A DNA stretch of 64,000 bases from Venatoribacter pacificus (GTDB lineage Bacteria > Pseudomonadota > Gammaproteobacteria > Pseudomonadales > Oceanobacteraceae): positions 62,001-126,000 of the forward strand of contig NZ_JAOANI010000014.1 in assembly GCF_025318105.1 (NCBI RefSeq). The letters run 5' to 3'. The notes beneath the pieces were generated by a model. It was not told the origin of the DNA, searched no databases, and worked only from the letters and a program-made list of their open reading frames with translations. Positions 25,701 to 34,763 of the stretch are shown here, piece after piece (positions within the stretch are counted from its first letter, which is position 1; each line of letters begins with the position of its first letter). The position numbers and the translations under genes were made by a program.

Positions 25701-27335
25701 ATGAACTCTGAGCTTCATCTGCACAGCGAACTGGGCAAAGGCAGTTGCTTCTGGTTTGAACTGGATTTACCCATTGTCGTGCCAGAGCCTTACGCCGCTC
25801 CGCAGTTTGAACCACCGTTACGGGTACTGCTGGTTGAAGATAATCCGGTGACGGCCGAATTATTACAGCGTGACGGATGCTCATTAGGCTGGAATGTGGA
25901 GGTTGAACAAACTGGTGCTGCAGCATTGCAAGCGGTGGTCAGGGCGGATCAGCAGGATAAGCCCTATCAGGTGATATTACTTGACTGGCAGTTGCCCGAT
26001 AACGAGGGCACGGCGGTTGCCCAATCTCTGATTGACCGTCTGGGGAACGATGCCCCACCTGTTATTTTAATCAGTGCTTATGGTCGGGAATCTCTCAATG
26101 ACGTGCTGTGCGGTGATAATCCACCATTTTGTGATTTTCTCAGTAAACCCATCACTCCGGTGCAGTTGTCAGAAGCGGTGATGCGCGTATTGCACAGCCC
26201 TGGCGAACCGGTGATGCCGTTACCGCCAGTCGACAGCGAACAACGCCTGGCCGGAATGCGTATTCTGGTAGTGGAAGACAATGAAATTAACCGCGAAATT
26301 GCATTCGAATTACTGAGTGCCGAAGGTGCTGTTGTCGAGTTGGCTGAGGGCGGCTTGAGTGGTGTTGATCACGTATTTGCCACGGAAGATCCGTACGACG
26401 TGGTCATTATGGATATGCAGATGCCGGATATTGATGGTCTGGAAGCCACCCGGCGTATCCGTGCCGATGGTCGTTTTAACCATCTGCCAATATTGGCGAT
26501 GACAGCCAATGTTGCTGAATCTGACCGGCAAGCCTGTTTTGCCGCCGGTATGAATGCGCATGTAGGCAAACCTATTGACCTCGATAATGTTGTGCATTCG
26601 TTGTTGCAGCTGACCGGCCACGCCAGCGCTCAAGTCTCGCTGACGAGCGATGAAACAGCCCTGGCAGCATTGGAAAACCGCGATATTTTGCTGCAGCGCT
26701 TTGGTAATAATCAGTCGCTGCTGGTGAATATGTCAGAGCGCTTTATGGTGGATATGACCAGCCTGCTCTGCCAGCTTGATCAGCAATGGCAGGAAGGGCG
26801 CTGGTCTGACAGTGCCGCCAGCCTGCACACACTGAAAGGTACGGCGGCGACCATGGGTGCTGTGACTCTGGCGCGACGCAGTGGCGAGCTGGAGCAGCGT
26901 TTTCATAACATAGCATCGGCCCCGGCTTCAGCCACAGAGAACGATGTTCTGCCGAATGAAACGGAACAAACCGCAGCAATGCTTGCTGAACTGCAGGCGT
27001 TGCTATCGGCCTCGTATCAGGCGCTGGTTAAGATGACTGGTGTTGCGGCCGATACAGTGGCCGATACTGTGGCCAGTGGCGGGCTGCAAAGTCACACACC
27101 GTCAGAACCTGCAGTGTCTGAGCATTGGCCGGATGAACGCTGGCGTGAAGCCTTGGTGCAGCTGCATGGGCTGTTACAGGACAATAATATGGCGGTGCTG
27201 GAGTTGATTGAACAGTTGCCGCCGGCAGGTTTTCCGGGCAATGGATCACTGTTTAAGCAAATGCTTGAACAGATTGAACAGCTGGATTTTACGGCCGCCA
27301 AAAGAACGCTGATCCGTGTGCAGGAGTGGTCATGA
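22776..27335 (+). CDS. Hybrid sensor histidine kinase: CHASE, three PAS, HisKA, HATPase, two REC, Hpt
   Basis: 1,519 residues. A membrane helix near residues 15-30 and another near 310-335 bracket a periplasmic CHASE-like sensor. Three PAS domains follow (about 345-455, 485-610, 630-745). The kinase core has the phospho-accepting His782 in NMSHEIRTPMNAVLGM and the ATP-site motifs NLAGNALKFT, DTGIGI and GGTGLGL. Two receiver domains carry Asp1070 (VILLDWQLPDN) and Asp1213 (VVIMDMQMPDIDG), and an Hpt domain has His1351 in LHTLKGTAAT. This is a complete His-Asp-His phosphorelay in one chain. The GTG at 22776 has AGGGAGA upstream. Its stop overlaps the start of the REC-GGDEF gene, the likely output. 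Confidence 0.93.
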   Translation: MPNVINKGKHRQLWGWALVALAAGLLISLLLSAKIGQLNDERLHESLTKQAYDLADQAEERIELYQYGLRGMRGAILTAGEDLSRELVKRYSATRDVDIEFPGARGFGFIRRVALADEPQFIQAAQSDDWPDFKIRQLGPRADERFVIQYIEPVERNDAAVGLDIASELNRREAAWSSLLSGEVRLTGPITLVQATGSPQQSFLILMPVYQGGKTPQTQAGREQLGYGWSYAPLLMAEVMADLRMHEDELALEIVDMTDAQQPVSFFNNQTSAEFAHVAGYQIERTIYGRHWQFRFQVYPSFIHALNLPSPEIVFALGSLISVLISALLALLVSSRQRRREFLAQQERLASIVESSADGIISQDCHGHVQSWNPAAARMFGIAEADALGRPLMELILPPELQEEEHRVCVAASQGEHLLPKEGQRCRVDGTLLDVSVSYAVIHNAEGKVVGVSESIRDISAQKAAQEKIIELNSNLERQVEERAGEAQRLSQLLQSVLDSASEVSIIATDQEGTVTLFNQGAERMLGYRAAEFVGVQSPAVLHVAEEVEACSVELEREYGEKIRGFRVFVYRSELEGAETREWTYIRKDGQPLLVSLSVTTMRDSAGEIVGYLGIAMDISEQRAQHDALAATTAQLAMAADVAQMGIWSWTPANNDLQWNDRMFELYQQPLSLRDNGLNYDHWRMRIHPDDLERTETALNNAVAGIGVYDPVFRVVLPDGRERSIQAGAQVEYAEDGTLLRVTGINSDITDQLQYEARLREAKEAADAASAAKSAFLANMSHEIRTPMNAVLGMLKLVSQTDLSERQRDYVNKSQGAAGSLLSLLNDILDYSKIEAGKLQLDRQPFNLDEVMRNLAVVISGNLGNKPVEVLFDLDVSLPQTLMGDSNRLQQILINLAGNALKFTSSGYVTVRARSVATDGEQIRLRIEVEDTGIGISADNQQRIFDGFTQAEVSTSRRFGGTGLGLVICKRLVSLMNSELHLHSELGKGSCFWFELDLPIVVPEPYAAPQFEPPLRVLLVEDNPVTAELLQRDGCSLGWNVEVEQTGAAALQAVVRADQQDKPYQVILLDWQLPDNEGTAVAQSLIDRLGNDAPPVILISAYGRESLNDVLCGDNPPFCDFLSKPITPVQLSEAVMRVLHSPGEPVMPLPPVDSEQRLAGMRILVVEDNEINREIAFELLSAEGAVVELAEGGLSGVDHVFATEDPYDVVIMDMQMPDIDGLEATRRIRADGRFNHLPILAMTANVAESDRQACFAAGMNAHVGKPIDLDNVVHSLLQLTGHASAQVSLTSDETALAALENRDILLQRFGNNQSLLVNMSERFMVDMTSLLCQLDQQWQEGRWSDSAASLHTLKGTAATMGAVTLARRSGELEQRFHNIASAPASATENDVLPNETEQTAAMLAELQALLSASYQALVKMTGVAADTVADTVASGGLQSHTPSEPAVSEHWPDERWREALVQLHGLLQDNNMAVLELIEQLPPAGFPGNGSLFKQMLEQIEQLDFTAAKRTLIRVQEWS

Positions 27336-28282
27336 AGTCAGGTAAAACACTGGCAGAATTAATCCCCGGTCTGACGCATAAACCGCGTCTGATGATCGTC
27401 GACGATCAGCCGCTGATTATCCGCAGTCTGAATGAAATTTTTAAAGCGGAATTCGAAATCGTCATGGCGACCAGTGGCCGGCAGGCACTGGAGCTGTGTG
27501 CGGATAATAAACCGGACATTATGCTGCTGGATATTATGATGCCGGATATGAATGGCTACGATGTCTGCAAAACGCTTAAGGCTGACCCGGTAGACAATGA
27601 TTTTCCAATTATTTTTGTCACGGCTCAGAATGAAGTGGTGGATGAAGTCCGTGCCTTCGATACAGGTGCTGTCGATTTTATTACCAAGCCTATTAACCCG
27701 GTGGTGGTTTTTGCCCGCGTCTGTACCCACGTTACGGTGAAATTACAGCGTGATATTTTGTACTCTATTGCGATGCTGGATGGTTTAACCGGTGTTGCCA
27801 ATCGCCGTCGTTTTGATGAACAGTTACAGGTGCATTGGCGTCAGGGACAGCGTGATAAAAAGCCATTATCACTGATTCTTATTGATATCGATTTTTTTAA
27901 ACAATACAACGATCACTATGGGCATGTGGCGGGCGATAAAGCGTTGCAGGAAGTTGCTCACGCTCTGCGCACTGTGTTGTTGCGGCCACATGACAGTGTT
28001 TCGCGTTATGGTGGCGAAGAGTTTGTCTGTCTGCTGCCCTGCACCGACAATACCGGGGCTATGCTGCTGGCAGAGCGCCTGCTGGCGGCGGTTGCAGCAT
28101 TGACTATCCGCCATGAAAAATCGTTAGCAGGCGATGTCCTGAGTATCAGCGCCGGGGTGGCGACCGTCACGCCTTCGGTTAAGCATAACGCCGGGCAGCT
28201 GATTGTAGCGGCCGATGAACAGCTTTATCGTGCCAAACACGATGGCCGTAACTGCGCCCGCTCCGCTGAGTTATCAGATTAA
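27332..28282 (+). CDS. Response regulator diguanylate cyclase (REC-GGDEF)
   Basis: 316 residues. An N-terminal receiver domain has the phospho-accepting Asp in IMLLDIMMPDMNGYD, followed by a GGDEF domain with YGGEEF. The sequence RPHD stands five residues before GGEEF, an intact RxxD inhibition site, so cyclic di-GMP output should be feedback-limited. The ATG at 27332 overlaps the kinase stop (ATGA) and has AGGAG five bases before it; a GTG six bases earlier is less likely. Coupling to the hybrid kinase implies that its phosphorelay sets cyclic di-GMP production. Confidence 0.95.
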   Translation: MKSGKTLAELIPGLTHKPRLMIVDDQPLIIRSLNEIFKAEFEIVMATSGRQALELCADNKPDIMLLDIMMPDMNGYDVCKTLKADPVDNDFPIIFVTAQNEVVDEVRAFDTGAVDFITKPINPVVVFARVCTHVTVKLQRDILYSIAMLDGLTGVANRRRFDEQLQVHWRQGQRDKKPLSLILIDIDFFKQYNDHYGHVAGDKALQEVAHALRTVLLRPHDSVSRYGGEEFVCLLPCTDNTGAMLLAERLLAAVAALTIRHEKSLAGDVLSISAGVATVTPSVKHNAGQLIVAADEQLYRAKHDGRNCARSAELSD

Positions 28283-28455
28283 TCCCCTCTGTTAGTGTTA
28301 ACAGGCCACGGCCACTTCAGTCTTATTCCTGATTAGATGCCCGCCAGCAATGATGTGTCTGAGGCTTTTGTCGTATCTGTCATTCTGTCTCCCTGTGAGT
28401 TTTGTCAGCGAGTCTATTCTGAATGCCAGACACCATTTTCACCGGGAGAATCCGC

Positions 28456-30450
28456 ATGGGACTGCTGAAATCATTAAGTGTTAAAGGCAAGCTGCTGCTG
28501 TTAATTGCTGTGCCTTTAGTGGCGTTGTTGTTATTGCAGGGACGCTGGTTGCTTGGCAGTCTGAACCATATGGATGAGCTGTCCGATGTGCAGGCTCTGG
28601 TAAATATTTCAGCGCTGAACAGCGCACTGGCGCATGAGCTGCAGAAAGAACGGGGCATGTCCGCAGGTTTTCTTGGCAGTAAAGGCAAAGATTTTGCTAC
28701 TGCCCTGCCACAGCAGCAGAGCGTGGCGGATGAACGGCTGCGAGGCTGGAATAACTTTCTCAACCAGCAGGATTTCAGCGTTTATCCGACTCTCAATCAG
28801 GCCATAAAAGATGTTCAGAGTAATCTGAAAAAGCTCAGTACTTTGCGTCAGGGAGTGCAGGCGCAGTCGGCAGCGTTGCCTGATGTTCTGGCGTTTTATA
28901 CCCAAACCATAGACCGGCTGTTGATTGTACCGGCGCTGGCCAGCAAATTTACTGGCCATGGCCCAACGGTGCGTCAGTTGCAGGCTTATTACAGCTTTTT
29001 GCAGGGTAAGGAGCGTGCCGGTATTGAACGTGCCGTATTAAGTAACGTATTCGCTCAGGATGCCTTTACACCGGCACTGTTCGCCCGCTTTGTGCGACTG
29101 GTATCGGAACAGGATGCTTTTCTGCAGAGCTTTGAACGCATTGCCGATGCGCAGGCTCTGGCTGCATATCGTCAATTTCAGCAGTCTGACGTGGTTGTTG
29201 AGGTTGAACGTTTGCGCGAAAAAGCGCTACAGAGCAACCGTGGTTTCGGCGTTTCCCCGACTGACTGGTTTGCCGCTGCAACGGCCAGGATAGAGGCTTT
29301 AAAAACACTGGAGGATGAGCAGCAGAAAGCGTTATTGGCTAATGCCAGCGCGGTCCTGAGATCGACCCAGCATGAGATTTGGCTGGGGGTGCTGATTGCA
29401 GTATTGGCGGTCGGTATTACGGCCTCGCTGGCGTTCTGGCTGTCGTATCTGCTGTACCAGCAGATACGACAACTGCATATTGGCCTGACCGCCGCAGGGG
29501 ATGACTTGTGTCTGCATCAGCGTGTACCGGTATTGCTGGATGATGAACTTGGCGAAGCCGCGCGGGCCTGTAATCAAATGATGGCGCGGATGGCATCGAT
29601 GGTGGAGCATATTAATGCGATCTCTGAGCAGTTGACGCTGATTTCGATGCAGAATCACGTCACTATCTCGCTCAGCACTAAGGGGATGGATTTACAGCAG
29701 CATGAAACCGCGAAGGTGGTTACTGCAATAGGCCAGCTGGAAGTGGCGACCAAAGAAATTGCCGGCAATATTCAGCAGGTCGCTAACCAGTCAGATGAAG
29801 CAAATCATACCGCCGACAAAAGTGGTGAAGCGGTGCAGAGCAGTCTGAATTATATCGGCCAGCTGGATGAAAAAATGCATCAGGTTTCAACTGTAATCCG
29901 CAGCTTGCATGACAGCAGTGGTGCCATTGGTGGTGTGCTGAATGTCATTAAATCCATCGCCGAGCAAACCAATCTGCTGGCGTTAAACGCCGCCATTGAA
30001 GCCGCGAGGGCCGGTGAACAGGGGCGGGGCTTTGCTGTTGTGGCTGACGAAGTTCGGACGCTGGCGCAGCGTACGCAGGATTCAACTGCAGAAATTGAAA
30101 GTATTATTGGTCGCTTCCAGCAGGAATCTAAACAGGCTTTTGTGGCGGTAGAGTCATCACAGGAGGCGGTACAGCATACGGTAAAACTGGCCTCATCGCT
30201 GGATGAGGAACTGGGCCATATCCGCAGTGCGGTGCGCACCATCCGCGATATGAGTGATCAGGTCGCGGCGGCGGCTGAGGAACAGGTTGCCACCAATCAG
30301 GAAGTGGCAGGCAGTGTGCGCAGCATCTATAAAATTGCCGAGCACACCGTTGCAACGTCTAACTTTATGCGAAAAACCGCCAAAGAGCAGCGAGATCTGG
30401 CGGGTAAACTGACCAGCCTGGCGGCTGAGTTTATACTCAGCCCGAAATAG
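28456..30450 (+). CDS. Methyl-accepting chemotaxis protein with NIT sensor domain
   Basis: 664 residues. A membrane helix near residues 10-30 is followed by a large periplasmic region that opens with ALAHELQKERGMSAGFLGSKG, the hallmark of the nitrate/nitrite-sensing NIT domain (PF08376). A second helix lies near 310-330, then a HAMP linker and the signalling hairpin with the highly conserved tip EQTNLLALNAAIEAARAGEQGRGFAVVADEVR-type sequence. There is no C-terminal pentapeptide tether for CheR. The ATG at 28456 has GGGAGA before it. It lies 173 bases after the GGDEF gene and may be separate. Nitrate or nitrite is the likely class of ligand, but this is by family only. Confidence 0.92.
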   Translation: MGLLKSLSVKGKLLLLIAVPLVALLLLQGRWLLGSLNHMDELSDVQALVNISALNSALAHELQKERGMSAGFLGSKGKDFATALPQQQSVADERLRGWNNFLNQQDFSVYPTLNQAIKDVQSNLKKLSTLRQGVQAQSAALPDVLAFYTQTIDRLLIVPALASKFTGHGPTVRQLQAYYSFLQGKERAGIERAVLSNVFAQDAFTPALFARFVRLVSEQDAFLQSFERIADAQALAAYRQFQQSDVVVEVERLREKALQSNRGFGVSPTDWFAAATARIEALKTLEDEQQKALLANASAVLRSTQHEIWLGVLIAVLAVGITASLAFWLSYLLYQQIRQLHIGLTAAGDDLCLHQRVPVLLDDELGEAARACNQMMARMASMVEHINAISEQLTLISMQNHVTISLSTKGMDLQQHETAKVVTAIGQLEVATKEIAGNIQQVANQSDEANHTADKSGEAVQSSLNYIGQLDEKMHQVSTVIRSLHDSSGAIGGVLNVIKSIAEQTNLLALNAAIEAARAGEQGRGFAVVADEVRTLAQRTQDSTAEIESIIGRFQQESKQAFVAVESSQEAVQHTVKLASSLDEELGHIRSAVRTIRDMSDQVAAAAEEQVATNQEVAGSVRSIYKIAEHTVATSNFMRKTAKEQRDLAGKLTSLAAEFILSPK

Positions 30451-30453
30451 CCT

Positions 30454-31152
30454 CTAAACCGCAGCGTTGAAGCAGCGGCCGGAAAAACGGCCGCAACCTT
30501 CAATCTCCTGCAGACACACTTCATGCGCCATCGGGTAACGATGGTTTTCGGTATTGATGCCAGACTGTGCCAGCAACCGGCTGGCTTCTTCGCCCAGTTC
30601 CGGGCTGACCACACCATCATAATCACCATGAGCAATCAGCACCGGCAGATGCTGATTGGCGGCGTTTATCTGCAGTGGGCGGGCAATATAGGTTGATAAC
30701 GCCATTAACCCAGCCAGAGGTTGCGGATAGCTGAAAGCGGCTTCATAAGCGACAGCACCACCCTGAGAGAAACCGGCCAGCAAAATACGGCGACTGTCGA
30801 TACCAGCGGCTATTTGTTGATCGATCAGTGTGTGGGTGCGTCGTACGGAGTCGCTCAGTTGCTGGTCATCAATCTGACGTCGCGGGCTGGTGGCCAGCAG
30901 GTCGTACCAGCTGGGCATCACCATGCCGCCATTAATGGTTACCGGCTGCTGTGCTGCATGCGGATAAACAGCACGCAGCACGGGTGGCTGAGCGGTATTG
31001 AGAGCCTGTAACAAATGCGGCAGCAGCGGTACGAAATCATCACCGCTGGCACCCAGGCCATGCAGCCAGATAATGCAGCTGTCGGCGGGCATTGAAGGTT
31101 CAAGTACGATACGGTCGGGAAAATTCTGACGCTGATAGGTTGGGCGGGTCAT
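30454..31152 (-). CDS. Carboxylesterase/phospholipase-type alpha/beta hydrolase
   Basis: 232 residues of the small carboxylesterase family (PF02230; EstB/YpfH type). The nucleophile elbow is GFSQGG, the oxyanion region IIWLHGLGASGDDF, and the Asp and His are in IAHGDYDGVVSPE and YPMAHEVCLQE. It likely hydrolyses short acyl esters, possibly acting on protein thioesters or lipids. ATG 31152 is preceded by GGAG at six bases; the upstream in-frame GTG would put that sequence inside the coding region. It converges with the chemoreceptor gene, stops lying only three bases apart. Confidence 0.9.
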   Translation of the reverse strand: MTRPTYQRQNFPDRIVLEPSMPADSCIIWLHGLGASGDDFVPLLPHLLQALNTAQPPVLRAVYPHAAQQPVTINGGMVMPSWYDLLATSPRRQIDDQQLSDSVRRTHTLIDQQIAAGIDSRRILLAGFSQGGAVAYEAAFSYPQPLAGLMALSTYIARPLQINAANQHLPVLIAHGDYDGVVSPELGEEASRLLAQSGINTENHRYPMAHEVCLQEIEGCGRFSGRCFNAAV

Positions 31153-31226
31153 AAATGGCTCCACGAATTAGGTGGCCAGTATAACCGCTTTGCGGATGCA
31201 GGATGATGGTGCCGTATGGGCGTAGT

Positions 31227-32024
31227 TCAGAGCGCGCGGCGTAATAATGGCTTACTGATAAACGTCGGCAGTATGCGTGCCAGACGGATCAACCAGCTTA
31301 ATGGGCCGGGAAACAGATAATCGTCGCGGCCGCTCAGCAGGCCTTTAAGCATCAGCTCTGCGCCTCGGGTTTCGCTGATGGCAAAAGGGGCGGGCATATC
31401 GTATTGGTTAACCCGCGCTGTCTGCACAAAGCCGGGGTAAAGCGAGATAAATTTCAGGCCTTCCGGTTCCAGCTCAATCCGGCAGCTGTCCATCAGTAAG
31501 CGGGCAGCGGCTTTGGCGGCACTGTACGGTCCCTGCAGTGGCAGGCCAAGAAAACCGGCCAGAGAATTGGTATGGGCGATGGTGCCACGTAATCCGCGTT
31601 TATCCGCCTGCTGGCTGCGCATCGCAGCGATCAGCGGCGGCAGAAAATTCGCAAGGCTCAGATAATTCAGTTCCATGCATTGGCGGATATCGGTAACGGA
31701 GGTTTCTGCCATGCGCTGTTCAGGGCCGGCGCCGACATTGAGTAATGCCAGATCAATGCGTCCGAACTGAGCCATTGCCAGAGATACGGCATTGTTAGTG
31801 TCTTCTTCCCGGCAGGCATCACCGCAGACGGTCAGTACCTCACACTGCAGTGCGCGTAACTGATCTGCCAGCTCCTGCAGTTCGTGCCGGCGGCGGGCAA
31901 ACAGAATAAAGCGGTTAGGCCTCTGTGCAATTAACAGTGCCAGCTGGCGGGCCATGCCGGCGGAAGCGCCGGCAATCAGGATGGTTTTATGCTGCAGGTC
32001 GCTGTTTGCACACCGACTGAACAT
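31227..32024 (-). CDS. Short-chain dehydrogenase/reductase
   Basis: 265 residues of the classical SDR family. The cofactor loop reads IAGASAGMARQLALL, NVGAG replaces the common NNAG motif, and the catalytic Ser, Tyr and Lys are in HTNSLAGFLGLPLQGPYSAAKAA. The C-terminal region has a membrane-associating look (PGPLSWLIRLARILPTF), as in SDRs acting on lipids or hydrophobic alcohols. The ATG at 32024 follows the DUF819 stop by a single base, so translation is coupled and it is the third gene of that operon. Substrate unknown. Confidence 0.88.
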   Translation of the reverse strand: MFSRCANSDLQHKTILIAGASAGMARQLALLIAQRPNRFILFARRRHELQELADQLRALQCEVLTVCGDACREEDTNNAVSLAMAQFGRIDLALLNVGAGPEQRMAETSVTDIRQCMELNYLSLANFLPPLIAAMRSQQADKRGLRGTIAHTNSLAGFLGLPLQGPYSAAKAAARLLMDSCRIELEPEGLKFISLYPGFVQTARVNQYDMPAPFAISETRGAELMLKGLLSGRDDYLFPGPLSWLIRLARILPTFISKPLLRRAL

Positions 32025-32025
32025 C

Positions 32026-33216
32026 TCAGGCGCCAAGCAGCCAGCGGGTAAAGAAGGCGACACCGACCCCGAGATAATTTCCGACGATATAGCCGATGAT
32101 CGCCGCGGCGAAGCCCGGCAGAATGATCTCGCGGTTTTTCAGTGCTCCGGCAATCACCGGAATAAAAGGCACCGACATAATGGCGGCCGATGAGGTGATT
32201 AAAAAGGTGTCGGTATCAATATCCAGAAGGCGACAGATAATGGCCTGCAAAATCAGCGAGCCGATCAGAATAATGCTGATATAGGCAAACAGGTCGACGT
32301 TCAGGTTGGTAACAATACTGGTATCGGTCATGGTGCCGGTGGTGAAACAGAACACCAGAATCAGGTACATCCCCAGCTGAAAGCTGTTGGGCAGGTTACG
32401 GATGGCCGGCACAAAAGATGCCAGCACGCCCAGCGTGGTGATGGTAATGATGGTCACCGCGGAACTCATACTGCCAGGCACCAGTGAAGCCACGCCCAGC
32501 GCGATGACGACGCTGACGGCGGACAGCAGCAGAGCCAGTGCGGTCTTTGGCAGCGCTTTGACATTGGCCAGCACTTTATAGGCGTTGGCGGTTTCATCAG
32601 CCATATGACCAAACTTTTCTTCTTCGCTGTGATAGGCGTGTTCGCCCTGACTGCGGTAAGGGCGCAGGAAGCGGCTGAAAATCGGCTTGGCCAGGGTCAT
32701 CACAAACATCAGATACAGCGCCGACAGCAGGATGTCGTAAGTGATCATGGTGGTGAAGATGTTTTCGTCAGCCCCGATCGCCGTTTTAATGGCCGCCATA
32801 TTCGGCCCGCCCCCGGTGTAAGCACCCACCGACATACCGGCAATCTGCCAGACATTGGCGAGAGAATCGGCGTAGATAAAAGCCCCGGCGGCGCTGGCAA
32901 TGATGACCGCAATTAAGGCCACACCCATGCTTTTCATGGTGTCACCGGCCATGCCGAACGAGGCTTTGACATCAATCGAAAACACCAGCAACGGCAGGGC
33001 GAGTGCAATGGCAATTTCTGACAGATTGGTTTGTACGGCTTTCAGTGTTTCGGCACCTGCCAGATCCGGTAGCATTCCGGTAGCGGCCAGAGCGATGCCG
33101 CTGGCAAATGACAGCACAACCACGCCAAGCTTATCCAGCCAGCGAACACGCTGACAAAGAACAACAAGCAATGCCGGAACAAGCAGATAAGCAACCAGGG
33201 TAAGAGCAGCGGACAC
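32026..33216 (-). CDS. DUF819 family integral membrane protein
   Basis: 396 residues with about ten hydrophobic segments. Family-typical text includes SVGAYTGGGPNMAAIKTAIG and the N-terminal WLDKLGVVVLSFASGIALA. DUF819 proteins look like transporters; a few are placed near sodium-dependent carrier families, but function is not established. The start is GTG 33216 with GAGGA six bases upstream. It stands between a PLP-dependent deaminase/aldolase and an SDR, all in one direction with gaps of 39 bases and one base, which suggests it moves the substrate or product of those enzymes. Confidence 0.87.
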   Translation of the reverse strand: MSAALTLVAYLLVPALLVVLCQRVRWLDKLGVVVLSFASGIALAATGMLPDLAGAETLKAVQTNLSEIAIALALPLLVFSIDVKASFGMAGDTMKSMGVALIAVIIASAAGAFIYADSLANVWQIAGMSVGAYTGGGPNMAAIKTAIGADENIFTTMITYDILLSALYLMFVMTLAKPIFSRFLRPYRSQGEHAYHSEEEKFGHMADETANAYKVLANVKALPKTALALLLSAVSVVIALGVASLVPGSMSSAVTIITITTLGVLASFVPAIRNLPNSFQLGMYLILVFCFTTGTMTDTSIVTNLNVDLFAYISIILIGSLILQAIICRLLDIDTDTFLITSSAAIMSVPFIPVIAGALKNREIILPGFAAAIIGYIVGNYLGVGVAFFTRWLLGA

Positions 33217-33255
33217 GATGATTCCTCAGTTTTTTATTATTTCAGATACGGAAGA

Positions 33256-34518
33256 TCAGGAAGATATTTCAGCGGCAGCACTGTGTCTGCGGGCCTGAGC
33301 CGTCGCCGGAAAGGCTTCCGGATAATTGAATACCGGCCACCATTCACTGATGCGGCCCTGTTCGTACAGCGCGATATTCCCGAACTGCAGGAAGACCGAT
33401 TCGCTCTGACTGGGGCGGAAGAACAGATAATCGTCAGGGCGGATACGGTGATCGTCTGGCAACTCGTACAGCTCCTGATTACTGGAGTGACCAAAAATAC
33501 TGGCGCGTTTACACGGCGTTGGATAGCAGGGTTGCGCCAGCCAGTTGCCACCGTAAATAAAACAGGCCTGATGCGGTAAACGACCAAATAAACGCAGTAA
33601 ACGCGACAGACCACTGGCCATCGGAATGTCAGGATCTTTCACCACCTTCAGTACCGGTGCGGCAATAAACACCGCAGGCTGGTGGTGTTCCAGTGTCGTG
33701 ACATCAAAGTCGGTCGGCATGACCAGTGCTGAGGCGGTAGCGATTTCGTTGACCAGCCCGACGCTGTCCTGATCGTACAGCGGATAGGTCGAGCTGCCGC
33801 CGGTGTTCAGGCAAAGGCCATCCAGCGCATCGTTGCCCAGGGTCTCTTTAATCAACGTAGTAAAGTGGCGATAAGTCTCCTGCGTACTGCGCAGGGCCTT
33901 GTCGAGGCCGCCGAGGAATCCCGGAATTTTACTGATATGTGCTTCGTAGCCCATCAGGCCGGACAGTGTCAGCAAGGGGGAGGCGGCAATGGTTTTTAAG
34001 GCGTTAATAAACTGCTGGTCGGGCAGAAAACCACCACGATGCAGGCCAACGTCGATTTCCAGATTAATGCGTAAACGCAGATTATGTCGCTGTGCCAGTG
34101 CCTGATACTGCTGCAGGCGCTCGTGACTGTCGATCAGCCACTGCAACTGCAGTTCCGGAGCAAAGCACATGCTGCTGGTCTGCTGGCTGTGCCATTGATA
34201 AAAATGCTCGGCTGCGGCCACAGGCATCGGCTTACCCAGCAGTACATCCGCGGCCGGAATATGCTCGACCAGATGCATCAGAAACGGCAGATGAAAACTC
34301 ATCAGCCGTGTGGTGCCGGTGCGGCGCATGATGTACTGCAGTAACGGAACAGAGGGCAGTGACTTGGCCACAATACGGTAATCGAAGCCGCGGTTAAGCA
34401 CATCAATCAGGTGATCAATGTTGCGATCCAGGCGTTCTTTATCCACCACCAGGGTTGGCGTGCAAATGCCGGCCTGCTGTAAACCCTGGGTCAGATTCTG
34501 AAAATACATTTGAGTCAT
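33256..34518 (-). CDS. PLP-dependent amino acid deaminase/aldolase (alanine racemase-like N domain)
   Basis: 420 residues. It resembles the D-threonine aldolase/D-serine deaminase group: a fold III barrel with the likely PLP lysine in YRIVAKSLPSVPLL, then GLMGYEAHISKIPG and LNTGGSSTYPLYD for phosphate binding. The C-terminal beta domain reads RPSQSESVFLQFG where D-serine dehydratases have the zinc-binding PNHxC motif, so the usual zinc site is not obvious. First gene of an operon with DUF819 and SDR genes. A D-amino or beta-hydroxy amino acid is a fair guess at the substrate, no more. Confidence 0.82.
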   Translation of the reverse strand: MTQMYFQNLTQGLQQAGICTPTLVVDKERLDRNIDHLIDVLNRGFDYRIVAKSLPSVPLLQYIMRRTGTTRLMSFHLPFLMHLVEHIPAADVLLGKPMPVAAAEHFYQWHSQQTSSMCFAPELQLQWLIDSHERLQQYQALAQRHNLRLRINLEIDVGLHRGGFLPDQQFINALKTIAASPLLTLSGLMGYEAHISKIPGFLGGLDKALRSTQETYRHFTTLIKETLGNDALDGLCLNTGGSSTYPLYDQDSVGLVNEIATASALVMPTDFDVTTLEHHQPAVFIAAPVLKVVKDPDIPMASGLSRLLRLFGRLPHQACFIYGGNWLAQPCYPTPCKRASIFGHSSNQELYELPDDHRIRPDDYLFFRPSQSESVFLQFGNIALYEQGRISEWWPVFNYPEAFPATAQARRHSAAAEISS

Positions 34519-34715
34519 AGATTATTCCGCTATAAGCATGGGGCCGATCACAGACGCTTTATTTTTATTGGTGGTACGTTTGTACCATAATTTTTTCGGC
34601 GCGTCATGTGTCAGTTATGCCACAAGGCGGTCATCAATCCTATGCGCTGACCGCAGATGACTTCAGGTTGTCCGGCCGTGCTGAGCTGTGGGCATTTTCG
34701 TGGCAGGCAGGCATA

Positions 34716-34746
34716 AAAAAAGCGCCTTTTAAAAGACGCTTTTTTT
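34716..34746 (-). terminator. Terminator after the Pit permease gene
   Basis: AAAAAGCG and CGCTTTTT arms flank a ccttttaaaaga centre with further pairing (CTTTTAAAAG). It lies about 20 bases past the stop of the permease gene, and T or A runs flank it on both strands, so it may work both ways. Confidence 0.75.
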
Positions 34747-34763
34747 TATCAGCAGCGGGATGT

